Below are positions 16,029 through 25,220 of a stretch of 64,000 nucleotides of DNA, one piece after another. The stretch's first letter is position 1; every line of letters begins with the position of its first letter. The notes beneath the pieces were generated by a model. The model did no database searches and was not told the origin of the DNA. It saw only the letters and a list, made by a program, of their open reading frames with translations. This stretch comes from SSSZ01 sp036732025 (GTDB lineage: Bacteria > Pseudomonadota > Gammaproteobacteria > Burkholderiales > Rhodocyclaceae), in contig DAINDE010000001.1 of the NCBI GenBank assembly GCA_036732025.1, forward strand, positions 1 through 64,000, given 5' to 3'. Made by a program: the position numbers and the translations under genes.

Positions 16029-17234
16029 ATGGGCGTGAGGAAGACGCTTGCCACTGCGTGCCTGGCGATTGCCGGAATTTCGGCAGCCATGGCCGCCGAC
16101 CCCATCCGCATCGCGGTCACCGGCCCCTATTCCGGCCCCTCGGCCCCCATGGGCCAGTCCATGCTGGCCGGGGTGAAGATCGCGGCTGACGAGATCAATC
16201 TCGGCGGCGGCCTCTTCGGCCGCACCATCGAACTGGTGGCCAAGGACGACAAGGGCGACCCGGAAGCCGCCAAGCAGGTGGTCCAGGAAGCCATCCAGAA
16301 GGACAAGGCGGTCGCCGCCCTCGGCTTCATCAATACCGGCGTGGCCCTGGCGGCGCAGAAGTATTACCAGGATGCCCGCATCCCGGTCATCAACAACGTC
16401 GCCACCGGCGTCAAGGTGACCCGCCAGTTCCTGCCACCGGAGCAGAAAGAAAACTACATTTTCCGCAACTCGGCCAGCGACGTCATCCAGGCGGCGGCCA
16501 TCGCCCGGGAAGCCGTGGAGCGGCGCAAATTCACCAGGGTGGCCATCTTCCACGACGAAACCCCCTACGGCGTCTTCGGCAAGGACCAGCTGCTCCAGGA
16601 ACTGGCCAGATTCGACGTCAAGCCGGTGAGCATCGCCAAGTTCCCGGTCGGCACCGCCGACATGTCGGCCGCCCTCAAGGAGGCCAAGGAGGCCGGCGCC
16701 CAGGCCATCCTCACCTACGCCCTGGGTCCGGACCTGGCGGCCATCGCCAACGGCCGCGCCAAGATGGGCTGGATGGTGCCGATGATCGGTAGTTGGACCC
16801 TCTCCCTGCCCAATTTCCTGGAAGCGGCGGGCAAGAACGCCGAAGGCGCCCGCATGCCCCAGACCTTCGTCGAGGAAGCCAACAACTCCCGGCGCACCGG
16901 CTTCATCTCCGCCTACCACAACGTCAACAAGACCAAACGCATCCCTTCGGCCGTCTCCGCCGCCCAGGGCTACGATTCCCTCTATCTCCTGATGGCCGCC
17001 ATGTTCCAGGCCGGGGGCACCGAGGGGCCGAAGATCCGCGCCGCCCTGGAAAGCCTGCAGAAGCCTGTCTACGGGGTGGTCACCGTCTACGACCAGCCCT
17101 TCACCGCCGACGACCATGAAGCCATTTCGGACAACATGGTGGTCATGGGCGAGGTGAAGAACGGGCGCATTGTCTATGCCTACGCCGACGAGGAACGGCG
17201 CAGCCTGGTGGTGCAGAAGAAGCAGCGGAAGTGA
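16029..17234 (+). CDS. Periplasmic ABC substrate-binding protein, branched-chain amino acid type
   Basis: The 401-residue protein has a signal peptide (MGVRKTLATACLAIAGISAA, cleavage after AMA at about 22). A Leu/Ile/Val-binding fold follows: PIRIAVTGPYSGPSAPMGQS, LVAKDDKGDPEAAKQVVQE, and a second lobe starting near VAIFHDETPYGVFGKD. It would capture a small ligand for an ABC importer, but no permease or ATPase of that type (livHMGF) is beside it, so it is an orphan here. The ligand cannot be predicted; relatives bind amino acids, amides or aromatic acids. The ABC ATPase that follows convergently is of a different family. Confidence 0.85.
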   Translation: MGVRKTLATACLAIAGISAAMAADPIRIAVTGPYSGPSAPMGQSMLAGVKIAADEINLGGGLFGRTIELVAKDDKGDPEAAKQVVQEAIQKDKAVAALGFINTGVALAAQKYYQDARIPVINNVATGVKVTRQFLPPEQKENYIFRNSASDVIQAAAIAREAVERRKFTRVAIFHDETPYGVFGKDQLLQELARFDVKPVSIAKFPVGTADMSAALKEAKEAGAQAILTYALGPDLAAIANGRAKMGWMVPMIGSWTLSLPNFLEAAGKNAEGARMPQTFVEEANNSRRTGFISAYHNVNKTKRIPSAVSAAQGYDSLYLLMAAMFQAGGTEGPKIRAALESLQKPVYGVVTVYDQPFTADDHEAISDNMVVMGEVKNGRIVYAYADEERRSLVVQKKQRK

Positions 17235-17907
<673 letters not shown>

Positions 17908-17909
<2 letters not shown>

Positions 17910-18513
17910 GCGCCTTGTCCTTGCCTTCCTGATGCTGCTCTGCGCCGCCCTGCCGGCCACGGCCGCCGGCCGCACCCTGCTGGTCTTCGGCGATTCCCTT
18001 TCCGCCGGCTACGGCATCCCCGCCGAAGCGGCCTGGCCGCGCCTGCTGCAGGCCCGGCTGACCGAGAAGCGGCTCGATTATAACGTCGTCAATGCCAGCA
18101 TCTCCGGGGAAACCACGGCGGGCGGGCGCACCCGCCTGGACGCCGCCCTCCGCCAGCACCGGCCGGCAGTGGTGGTGATCGCCCTCGGCGCCAACGACGG
18201 CCTGCGGGGCCTGCCCCTCGCCCAGATGCAGGACAACCTCCGGGCCATGGTGGCCGCCGCCCGCGGCGCCGGCGCCAAGGTCCTGCTGGTGGGCATGCGC
18301 CTGCCACCCAACTACGGTGGCTACGCCCGGCAGTTCCAGGCCGCCTTCGCCGAGGTGGCCGCCAGCCAGAAGGCGCCCCTGGTGGAGTTCCTGCTCGCCG
18401 GCATCGCCGACCGGCCGGAATTCTTCCAGGCCGACATGCTGCACCCGACGGCCGCCGCCCAGCCGAAAATCCTCGATAACGTCTGGCCGGCGCTGATGCC
18501 GTTGCTAAAATGA
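17908..18513 (+). CDS. tesA: Arylesterase / acyl-CoA thioesterase I (SGNH hydrolase)
   Basis: The 201-residue protein has a signal peptide (MRLVLAFLMLLCAALPATAA) and so should be periplasmic. SGNH blocks are clear: Ser30 in VFGDSLSAGYG, the Gly block ETTAGGRTRL, Asn in ALGANDGLRG, and the Asp-His pair in DMLHPTAAAQ. Family members hydrolyse acyl-CoAs, esters and lysophospholipids. The ATG at 17908 shares two bases with the ATG of the ABC ATPase on the opposite strand. No good Shine-Dalgarno site is visible before it. mnmH follows after six bases. Confidence 0.92.
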
Positions 18514-18519
18514 AGCCCC

Positions 18520-19563
18520 ATGAGACACGGCATCGCCCAACTCGACGAGATCGACAGCTTCGACACCCTGATCGACGTCCGCTCCCCCGCTGAATTCGCC
18601 GAAGACCACATCCCCGGCGCCCTCAACTGCCCCGTCCTCGACGACGCCCAGCGGGCCGAGGTCGGCACCCTCTACAAGCAGGTTTCGCCTTTCGAGGCGC
18701 GCAAGGTCGGAGCCGCCCTCATCGCCGAGAACATCGGCCACCACCTGCGGGAGCAGTTCCACGACCGGCCCAAGCAGTGGCGTCCCCTCGTCTATTGCTG
18801 GCGCGGCGGCATGCGCAGCGGTGCCATGGTCACCATCCTGCGCTCCGTGGGCTGGAACGCAGGGCAACTGGAGGGCGGCTACAAGACCTATCGCCAGGAC
18901 GTGGTGGCCCGCCTCGAGGCCCTGCCCGCCGGGTTTCGCTTCCGCGTTCTCGCCGGCCCCACCGGCAGCGCCAAGACGCGCATCCTGCAGGCCCTGGCCC
19001 GACACGGCGCCCAGGTCCTGGACCTGGAAACCCTGGCCTGCCACAAGGGGTCCGTGCTGGGCGCCCTGCCAGGAACGCCCCAGCCAACCCAGAAGTGGTT
19101 CGAGACCGCGCTGCTGGCCGCCCTGCAGCAATTCGACCCGGCCCGGCCGGTCTTCGTCGAGGCGGAAAGCCGCAAGATCGGCAACCTGCACGTGCCGGAA
19201 TCGCTGATCCGGGCCATCCGCGCCGGCGAATGCCTGGTCATCGACGCTTCCCGGGAAGCCCGGGTGGATTTCCTGCTGCGGGACTACGCCTATTTCCCGG
19301 CGGACCCGGCCTGGTTGAAGGGCCGCATCGACACGCTGCACGGCCTGCAATCCAACGAAACCCTGGCCGCCTGGAACTCCCTGGCCGATGCCGGCGGCTG
19401 GCGGGCGCTGGTGACGGACCTGCTGGAGCGCCACTACGACCCCCTCTACCAGCGTTCCCAGGGGGGCAACTACGTGGGCATGGCAAGCGCCCGCCATTTT
19501 CCGGCGGCAGATCTCTCCGAGCCGGGTATCGAAGCCGTGGCCGCTGCCATCCTTCAGGGCTGA
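18520..19563 (+). CDS. mnmH: tRNA 2-selenouridine synthase
   Basis: The 347-residue protein (also called SelU/YbbB) replaces sulfur with selenium, through a geranylated intermediate, at the wobble 2-thiouridine of Lys, Glu and Gln tRNAs. It has an N-terminal rhodanese domain with catalytic Cys93 (VYCWRGGMRSG) and a C-terminal P-loop domain starting GPTGSAKT at 146-153. The selenium donor would be selenophosphate from SelD, which is not in the window. The ATG lies six bases after the tesA stop, so the two are probably co-transcribed. Its last ten bases overlap the convergent methyltransferase gene. Confidence 0.93.
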   Translation: MRHGIAQLDEIDSFDTLIDVRSPAEFAEDHIPGALNCPVLDDAQRAEVGTLYKQVSPFEARKVGAALIAENIGHHLREQFHDRPKQWRPLVYCWRGGMRSGAMVTILRSVGWNAGQLEGGYKTYRQDVVARLEALPAGFRFRVLAGPTGSAKTRILQALARHGAQVLDLETLACHKGSVLGALPGTPQPTQKWFETALLAALQQFDPARPVFVEAESRKIGNLHVPESLIRAIRAGECLVIDASREARVDFLLRDYAYFPADPAWLKGRIDTLHGLQSNETLAAWNSLADAGGWRALVTDLLERHYDPLYQRSQGGNYVGMASARHFPAADLSEPGIEAVAAAILQG

Positions 19564-20090
19564 AGGGCGCAGATGGCCTGCACCATGGCCGGCTTGGGCA
19601 GCGGAACGTAGCCCTCCCGGTAGGCCACCACATGCAGGCCGCGGGACCGGGCCTGATCGAGCAATTCCTGGGAGCGGAGCAGGAAGTCCGGTCGGGATGG
19701 CTTGCCGAAGCGCTCGTTGCCTTCCATGAAGGTTTCGTAGATCAACACGCCGCCCGGGGCCAGCATGGCGAACAGGTCATCCAGGCGCGGACGCCAGAGA
19801 TAGTTGGTGACGACGATGCCGGCGAATTGCCGCCCCGCAAGGGGCCAGGGCTCTCCTTCCAGATCCGTCGCCAGGAGCGTCACCTCCGGCAGGCCGGCCA
19901 GGGCGGCCATGGCTTCCCCGTCGCGGTCCACGGCCAGGACGGGATGACCCGCCGCCGCCAGCAGGCGCGTGTGGCGGCCACCGCCGCAGGCGAGGTCGAG
20001 GACCCGCCCGCCGGGCGCGATGCGGGCCAGGTGTTCCTCCACCCAACGGGAGGGGGGGATGAGGGGCGATGCGTGTTCTTGGGCGCTCAT
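19554..20090 (-). CDS. Class I SAM-dependent methyltransferase
   Basis: The 178-residue protein has the Rossmann methyltransferase core: motif I GGRVLDLACGGGRHTRLLA, the acidic residue closing strand 2 in VLAVDRDGEAM, and motif IV/V FAGIVVTNYLWRP then LAPGGVLIYETFM. The substrate is unknown; the family resembles TehB/thiopurine-type small-molecule methyltransferases. The start at 20090 is preceded by AAGAGGATCGCC. The frame stays open to 20204, but those residues do not resemble the family. The 3' end overlaps mnmH by ten bases. Confidence 0.87.
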   Translation of the reverse strand: MSAQEHASPLIPPSRWVEEHLARIAPGGRVLDLACGGGRHTRLLAAAGHPVLAVDRDGEAMAALAGLPEVTLLATDLEGEPWPLAGRQFAGIVVTNYLWRPRLDDLFAMLAPGGVLIYETFMEGNERFGKPSRPDFLLRSQELLDQARSRGLHVVAYREGYVPLPKPAMVQAICALQP

Positions 20091-20245
20091 GGCGATCCTC
20101 TTGGACAGGGTTGCCGTATCGGGCTTCGTGGCCCGCCAGCCGGTGATTTTCTCATAGCGTCGGCCTGCCGGCACCCCCGCCGGCAAGCGGCGCCAATTAG
20201 GCAAAAAGCCCTATTCCCGGCATGGTCCCGGCCACCCGTTTGTGC

Positions 20246-20251
20246 TATGAT
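20246..20251 (+). promoter_or_regulatory. Candidate -10 element for the Pat-like gene
   Basis: TATGAT at 20246-20251 lies 49 bases upstream of the 20301 start, immediately before the palindrome at 20252-20266. No convincing -35 is seen. Confidence 0.35.
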
Positions 20252-20266
20252 TTGTGCGCTGCACAA
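20252..20266. promoter_or_regulatory. Perfect palindrome TTGTGC-N3-GCACAA, putative operator
   Basis: TTGTGC, three bases, then GCACAA is a perfect inverted repeat placed just after the candidate -10 of the acyl-CoA ligase/acetyltransferase gene. It contains TGC-N3-GCA, which I recall as the core bound by PhaR/PhbF, the polyhydroxybutyrate regulator of betaproteobacteria. The link to that regulator is inference. Confidence 0.55.
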
Positions 20267-20300
20267 TACGACCAAAAAACAGCCTTTCCCGAGGTCCGCC

Positions 20301-22994
20301 ATGTTGGAACAGCATTACCTCACCGCCCTTTTCGAGCCCAAGTCCGTCGCCGTCATCGGCGCCTCCGACCGGGAAAACTCGGTGGGCAACATCATCTTCA
20401 AGAACATCCTGACGTCGGGCTTCAAGGGCCGCCTCTACCCGATCAACCCCAAGCACGACCAGGTGCAGGGCCAGGAGTGCTACAAGTCCATCGAGGAGAT
20501 CGGCGCCCGGGTCGAGCTGGCGGTCATCGCCACCCGCGCCCAGACGGTGCCCCAGATCATCGAGCAATGCGGCCGCAGTGGCGTCAGGAACGTCATCGTC
20601 ATCTCCGCCGGCTTCTCTGAATCCGGCCACATCGGCGCCGCCCTCGAACGCAAGATGCTGGAGATCGCCCGTTCCTACAGCGTGCGCATCCTCGGCCCCA
20701 ACTGCCTGGGCATCATCCGGCCCGATCTCGGCCTCAACGCCACTTTCGCCCGCGTCACCGCCAACCCGGGGAATCTCGCGCTGGTCTCCCAGTCCGGCGC
20801 CATGTGCGCCGCCGTCCTCGACTGGGCCAAGGCCAACGCCGTGGGCTTCTCCTCGGTCATCTCCCTCGGCTCCACGGCCGACGTGGATTTCGGCGAAATC
20901 CTCGATTACCTCATCTACGACAACCGCACCCACTACATCCTCATGTACGTGGAGGGCATCCGCAACGCCCGCCGCTTCATGAGCGCGCTGCGCTCCGCCG
21001 CCCGCATCAAGCCCATCATCCTGCTGAAGGCGGGCCGCCACGAGGCCGGTTCCGTCGCCGCCCAGACCCACTCGGGCATGGCCGCCGTCTCCGACGCCGT
21101 CTTCCAGGCTGCCGTTCGCCGGGCCGGCGTGGTGCGGGTGGCCAACGTCGGCCAACTCTTCTACGCCGCCAAGGCCCTGGCCTCAAAGTTCCGGCCCCAG
21201 GGCAACCGCCTCGCCATCATCACCAACGGCGGCGGCCCCGCCGCCATGGCCGCCGACCGCGCCGGCGACCTGGGCATTCCCCTGGCCAAGCTCGCCAACG
21301 AGACGGTGGCAACCCTCAACAAGTGCCTGCCCACCACCTGGTCCCACGCCAATCCCATCGACATCACCGGCGACGCCACGCCGGAACGCTACCGCGATGC
21401 CATCCTGGCGGTGGCCCAGGACGAGGGCGTGGACAGCATGCTGGTCATGCTGGCGCCCCAGGCCATGACCCAGCCCATGGAGGTGGCCAAGGCCGTCATC
21501 GAAGTCAGCGAGCAGACGCCCAAGTCCATGATCTGCTGCTGGATGGGCGAGGAGCAGGTGGCCGCCTCCCGCAAGCTGCTGGAAGACGCCGGCATTCCCG
21601 CCTTCCGCATGCCGGAGACGGCGATCGAGCTTTTCCACCACATTTCCACCTACTACCGTAACCAGAAGCTCCTGCTGCAGGCGCCGGAACCCACCCGCCA
21701 GCATGGCCGCCCCGAGTGCGAGGGCGCCAAGATGCTGATCGAGGCCCTGCTGGCCGAGCGGCGCAAGGTGCTTTCGGAGATGGAATCCAAGGCCATCCTG
21801 CGGGCCTTCCGCGTGCCGGTGGCCCAGACCATGGTCGCCCGTTCGGCCACCGAGGCCTTGCTGCTGGCGGAGCAGATCGGCTTCCCCATCGCCATGAAGG
21901 TGGATTCGCCGGACCTCCTGCACAAATCCGACACCGGCGGCGTGCGCCTCAACATCGGCAACGCGCCGGCAGTGCGCAACGCCTACCACGACATCATCGA
22001 GACGGTGCAGAAGCGTCACCCGACGGCCCGCATCAACGGTGTTTCCATCGAGCCCTTCCTCGCCCGCCCCAACGGGCGCGAGCTGATGGTGGGGGTCTTC
22101 CGCGACCCCATCTTCGGGCCGGTGATCACCTTCGGCGCCGGCGGCTTCGACGTGGAAATCTTCAGCGACCGCGCCGTCGCCCTGCCGCCGCTGAACAAGT
22201 TCCTGGCCAAGGATCTCATCCGCTCCACCCGGGCCGCCAAGGTGCTGGGCGAGTTCCACAACATGCCGCCGGTGGACCGGGAGGCCCTCCAGGAAGTGCT
22301 CCTCTGCATCTCCGAGATGGTCTGCGAACTGCCCTGGCTGGTGGAGATGGACCTCAACCCGCTGATCGTCGATGAAAACGGCGCCATCGCCGCCGACGCA
22401 CGCATCGTCATCGACCACGCCAACGGCGCCACCGGGGACCGCTACGCCCACATGGCGATCTACCCCTACCCGGTGCACCTGATCCAGGAATGGCAGATGA
22501 ACGACGGCCAGGTCGTCACCATCCGCCCCATCCGGCCCGAGGACGCCGACATGGAGCAGGATTTCGTCAAGGCCATGTCCGACGAATCCCGCTACTACCG
22601 CTTCATGGACACCATCCGGGAACTCACCCAGACCATGCTGGTGCGCTTCACCCAGATCGACTACGACCGGGAAATGGCCCTGGTGGCCACCGTCCCCGGC
22701 CCGGACGGCAAGGAGCAGCAGATCGGCGTCTCCCGTTACGTCCTCAATCCGGACGGCGAATCGGTGGAATTCGCCCTGGCGGTGGGGGATGCCTGGCAGA
22801 AGTGCGGCGTCGGCCGCAAACTGATGACCGCGCTGATCGAATGCGCCCGCATGAAGGGCTACCGGGCCGTGGTGGGCGACGTGCTGTCCACCAACAGCAA
22901 GATGTTCGGCCTGATGACCAGCCTCGGCTTCACCATCCACCCCCACCCGGACGACACGGCGGTGAAAAGGGTGGTCAAGCCCCTGACAGGTTGA
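20301..22994 (+). CDS. Acyl-CoA ligase (NDP-forming)/GNAT fusion, Pat-like protein acetyltransferase
   Basis: The 897-residue protein has four parts. A CoA-binding domain lies at about 1-135 (LFEPKSVAVIGASDREN). A succinyl-CoA-ligase-like domain follows at about 150-460 (LVSQSGAMCAAVLDWAKANA). An ATP-grasp domain lies at about 480-720 (SPDLLHKSDTGGVRLNI). A C-terminal GNAT domain occupies about 735-897 (VTIRPIRPEDAD, GVGRKLMTALIECARMKGY). This is the order of Pat/YfiQ enzymes that acetylate and silence acetyl-CoA synthetase. The ligase histidine is still present (His257 in VAAQTHSGMAA), so ligase activity is possible. It stands alone, with a promoter-like region and a palindrome upstream and a terminator behind. 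Confidence 0.9.
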   Translation: MLEQHYLTALFEPKSVAVIGASDRENSVGNIIFKNILTSGFKGRLYPINPKHDQVQGQECYKSIEEIGARVELAVIATRAQTVPQIIEQCGRSGVRNVIVISAGFSESGHIGAALERKMLEIARSYSVRILGPNCLGIIRPDLGLNATFARVTANPGNLALVSQSGAMCAAVLDWAKANAVGFSSVISLGSTADVDFGEILDYLIYDNRTHYILMYVEGIRNARRFMSALRSAARIKPIILLKAGRHEAGSVAAQTHSGMAAVSDAVFQAAVRRAGVVRVANVGQLFYAAKALASKFRPQGNRLAIITNGGGPAAMAADRAGDLGIPLAKLANETVATLNKCLPTTWSHANPIDITGDATPERYRDAILAVAQDEGVDSMLVMLAPQAMTQPMEVAKAVIEVSEQTPKSMICCWMGEEQVAASRKLLEDAGIPAFRMPETAIELFHHISTYYRNQKLLLQAPEPTRQHGRPECEGAKMLIEALLAERRKVLSEMESKAILRAFRVPVAQTMVARSATEALLLAEQIGFPIAMKVDSPDLLHKSDTGGVRLNIGNAPAVRNAYHDIIETVQKRHPTARINGVSIEPFLARPNGRELMVGVFRDPIFGPVITFGAGGFDVEIFSDRAVALPPLNKFLAKDLIRSTRAAKVLGEFHNMPPVDREALQEVLLCISEMVCELPWLVEMDLNPLIVDENGAIAADARIVIDHANGATGDRYAHMAIYPYPVHLIQEWQMNDGQVVTIRPIRPEDADMEQDFVKAMSDESRYYRFMDTIRELTQTMLVRFTQIDYDREMALVATVPGPDGKEQQIGVSRYVLNPDGESVEFALAVGDAWQKCGVGRKLMTALIECARMKGYRAVVGDVLSTNSKMFGLMTSLGFTIHPHPDDTAVKRVVKPLTG

Positions 22995-23012
22995 CTTCCA
23001 CCGCTCCAAGTT

Positions 23013-23040
23013 AAAACGGCCGGTGAAAACCGGCCGTTTT
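23013..23040. terminator. Bidirectional terminator after the Pat-like gene
   Basis: AAAACGGCCGGT (23013-23024) pairs with ACCGGCCGTTTT (23029-23040) around a GAAA tetraloop. It serves the plus-strand gene before it and the small minus-strand gene after it. Confidence 0.92.
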
Positions 23041-23058
23041 GCTTGTCCTGAAGGTTCC

Positions 23059-23268
23059 TTACTCGGTGTAGAAGGTCACGTCGTAGGGGTAAGGCTTCTG
23101 AGGCACCTTGGATTCGGCGTTGCGGCGCGTCGATTCCACGTCCTGCTTCTTGTCCCACCACAGGGCGCGGCCGGTCTTCTGCTCCTCGACCCAGGCCGGG
23201 TTCTTTTCCAAAAGCTCGTTGATCCACTTGGTGTGGTCGGACACGTAGCTGCTATTGACGTCACCCAT
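23059..23268 (-). CDS. DUF3460-like small protein
   Basis: The 69-residue protein reads MGDVNSSYVSDHTKWINELL at the start, then QKTGRALWWDKKQDVE, a pattern I associate with DUF3460, a short family almost confined to betaproteobacteria. Function is unknown. It is charged and soluble with no Cys pairs. I chose ATG 23268 over an in-frame TTG three codons upstream. It is read toward the terminator at 23013-23040, in line with DUF3567. Confidence 0.75.
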   Translation of the reverse strand: MGDVNSSYVSDHTKWINELLEKNPAWVEEQKTGRALWWDKKQDVESTRRNAESKVPQKPYPYDVTFYTE

Positions 23269-23317
23269 TTCCCGCAATCCTCAATGCAATCAAAAGAATG
23301 GGCGCGATTCTAGCACG

Positions 23318-23551
23318 TCAGTGGAAGACGATGGGCCGGGCGGAGTCGGCGCAGTAGTCGTCGAGGAAGGCATCGATGGTCTCGATGTCCCGTTCTTCCT
23401 CGGGAATGCCTTCCATGGCCGCCCGGAAGTGCCAGGCCGACGGCCCTTGCAGGAAGAGCATGCGGCCGCCCTCCTTGTCCACGAGCTCGAAGCTCTCCTG
23501 GGCCGGGTAGGCCAGGACGGAGTAGTGTTCGCTGTTGTAGACGACGTTCAT
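23318..23551 (-). CDS. DUF3567-like small protein
   Basis: The 77-residue acidic protein begins MNVVYNSEHYSVLAYPAQ and ends DYCADSARPIVFH, with FELVDKEGGRMLFLQG in the middle. I associate this layout with DUF3567, another betaproteobacterial small family of unknown function. Start ATG 23551 follows GAAAGGAGCCCTGCC, a strong site. The downstream DUF3460-like gene is 49 bases away on the same strand and may be co-expressed. Confidence 0.75.
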   Translation of the reverse strand: MNVVYNSEHYSVLAYPAQESFELVDKEGGRMLFLQGPSAWHFRAAMEGIPEEERDIETIDAFLDDYCADSARPIVFH

Positions 23552-23718
23552 GGCAGGGCTCCTTTCACGACTTCCACAGCTTCAATTACGGCCAAGCTAC
23601 GCCTTTTTCAAGAGTAGGACCGTAATCTTTTTCACGCGTTTCCCTCTACCGATGGTGGATGGCGATCCGGCCTCCCTTGCCTTACCATGCGCCCATCGCC
23701 ACTCCCGCCCGAAAAACC

Positions 23719-23919
23719 ATGGCTTCCTGGGGCTGCCCCCACGAAATCGCCGGCCACTGCGCCAAGGTGAACAATCTGCCCTGCGATCCGGGCATGAAGG
23801 GCTGCGTCCTCGCCGGCCGCTATTTCTTTGCCGGCAGCGAGGAGAAGAACAAGCGCCTGCGGGAAAAACTCGCCCGCCTGGCCGGCGACGCCCCCGCAGC
23901 CGAAAAGCAAGAGGATTGA
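23719..23919 (+). CDS. Small four-cysteine protein, unknown
   Basis: I do not recognise this 66-residue protein. It has four cysteines at 6, 14, 22 and 29, spaced C-x7-C-x7-C-x6-C, within CPHEIAGHCAKVNNLPC and DPGMKGCVL, plus His8 and His13. This could bind zinc or an iron-sulfur cluster, or form disulfides; no signal peptide is visible. The C-terminal half is a charged helix (EEKNKRLREKLARLAGD). The frame is open from 23659, but the conserved-looking part starts at ATG 23719. It runs toward gdhA, ending four bases from its stop. Confidence 0.6.
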   Translation: MASWGCPHEIAGHCAKVNNLPCDPGMKGCVLAGRYFFAGSEEKNKRLREKLARLAGDAPAAEKQED

Positions 23920-23923
23920 CCGC

Positions 23924-25207
23924 TCACGGATAGAGGCCGCGGATCGCCCGCGCCTCCAGCACCCGGCTGCAGCCGATGACGAAGGCCGCCGTGCGCAGCG
24001 GCAGGCTGCGCTCTTCCGCCAGTTGCCAGATGGCGGCGAAGGCTTCGCTCATGATGCGGTCGAGGCGCTGGTTGATCTCCTCCTCGCTCCAGAAGAAGCT
24101 GGAAAAATCCTGCACCCATTCGAAATAGCTGACGGTGACGCCACCGGCGTTGGCCAGCACGTCGGGAACGATCAGCACGCCCCGGTCGGCGAGGATGGCC
24201 TCGGCCTCCGGCGTGGTGGGGCCGTTGGCGCCCTCGACGATGACCCGGGCGGCAATGCCGGCGGCGTTGTGCTTGTTGATCTGGGCCTCCAGGGCCGCCG
24301 GCACCAGGAAATCGCAGGGCACGGCCCAGAAGGACTCCTTGTCGATGGCTTCGCAGCCGGGCGCCCCGGCCAGGGCCCCCTGTCGGGCAAGATGGGCCTT
24401 GAGGGCGTCCACGTCGATGCCGGCGGGGTTGAACACGGCGCCGCTGACGTCCTGTACCGCCACGATGCGGGCGCCGGCCTGGGCGAACAGGCGGGCGCAG
24501 GCCTCGCCCACGTTGCCGAAGCCCTGCACCACCACCCGCGCCCCGGCGATGGGCAGCTTGAGCCGACCGGCCACTTCCCGGGCGGCAACGAAAACGCCGC
24601 GGCCGGTGGCGTCGGGGCGGCCGAGGGAGCCGCCCAGGGAAATAGGCTTGCCGGTGACGACGCCGGTGACGGTGCGCCCCTCGCCCATGGAGTAGGTATC
24701 CATCATCCAGGCCATGACCTGGGCGTTGGTGTTCATGTCCGGGGCCGGGATGTCCTTGTCCGGCCCGATCATGCCGCTGATCTCGCTGGTGTAGCGGCGG
24801 GTCAGGCGTTCCAGCTCGGCCATGGACAATTTCCGGGGATCGACGCGGATGCCTCCCTTGGCGCCGCCGAAGGGCACGTTAACCACGGCGTTCTTGATGG
24901 TCATCCAGCCCGCCAGGGCCATCACCTCGGACAGGGTCACGTCCTGGTGGAAGCGCACTCCCCCCTTGCCCGGCCCGCGGGAGGTGTTGTGGTGCACCCG
25001 GTAACCCTCGAAATGGGCCACCTCGCCGTTGTCGAGGCGGATCGGGACATCGACGATCATCGAGCGCTTGGGCTGGCGCAGGGTCTCCACCCAGGGCTGC
25101 AGGCGCTTTTCCAGCAGCGGCGCCACCCGCTCCACCTGCTGCAGGAAGATGTGCCAGGGACCGACGTTTTCCTGGGAGATGTAGGAAGGCAGATGCGGTG
25201 CGTTCAT
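23924..25207 (-). CDS. gdhA: Glutamate dehydrogenase
   Basis: The 427-residue enzyme interconverts glutamate and 2-oxoglutarate plus ammonia. It shows the glutamate-binding K81 region (RGPGKGGVRFHQDV), Lys105 and the catalytic Lys117 region (NVPFGGAKGGIRVDP), and the nucleotide-binding Rossmann motif VVVQGFGNVGEACARLF. The size and the Clostridium/Bacillus-like sequence suggest an NAD-dependent catabolic enzyme, although cofactor preference is inferred. It starts 13 bases after the putA stop, so the pair should be co-transcribed: PutA makes glutamate from proline and GdhA passes it to the TCA cycle. Confidence 0.93.
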   Translation of the reverse strand: MNAPHLPSYISQENVGPWHIFLQQVERVAPLLEKRLQPWVETLRQPKRSMIVDVPIRLDNGEVAHFEGYRVHHNTSRGPGKGGVRFHQDVTLSEVMALAGWMTIKNAVVNVPFGGAKGGIRVDPRKLSMAELERLTRRYTSEISGMIGPDKDIPAPDMNTNAQVMAWMMDTYSMGEGRTVTGVVTGKPISLGGSLGRPDATGRGVFVAAREVAGRLKLPIAGARVVVQGFGNVGEACARLFAQAGARIVAVQDVSGAVFNPAGIDVDALKAHLARQGALAGAPGCEAIDKESFWAVPCDFLVPAALEAQINKHNAAGIAARVIVEGANGPTTPEAEAILADRGVLIVPDVLANAGGVTVSYFEWVQDFSSFFWSEEEINQRLDRIMSEAFAAIWQLAEERSLPLRTAAFVIGCSRVLEARAIRGLYP

Positions 25208-25220
25208 GATCCAGCTCCTT

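Noticed and set aside
21183..23009. 608-codon frame antisense to the Pat-like gene
   Set aside because: Composition is His/Gly/Val rich with no motif, and the plus-strand gene has four clear domains.
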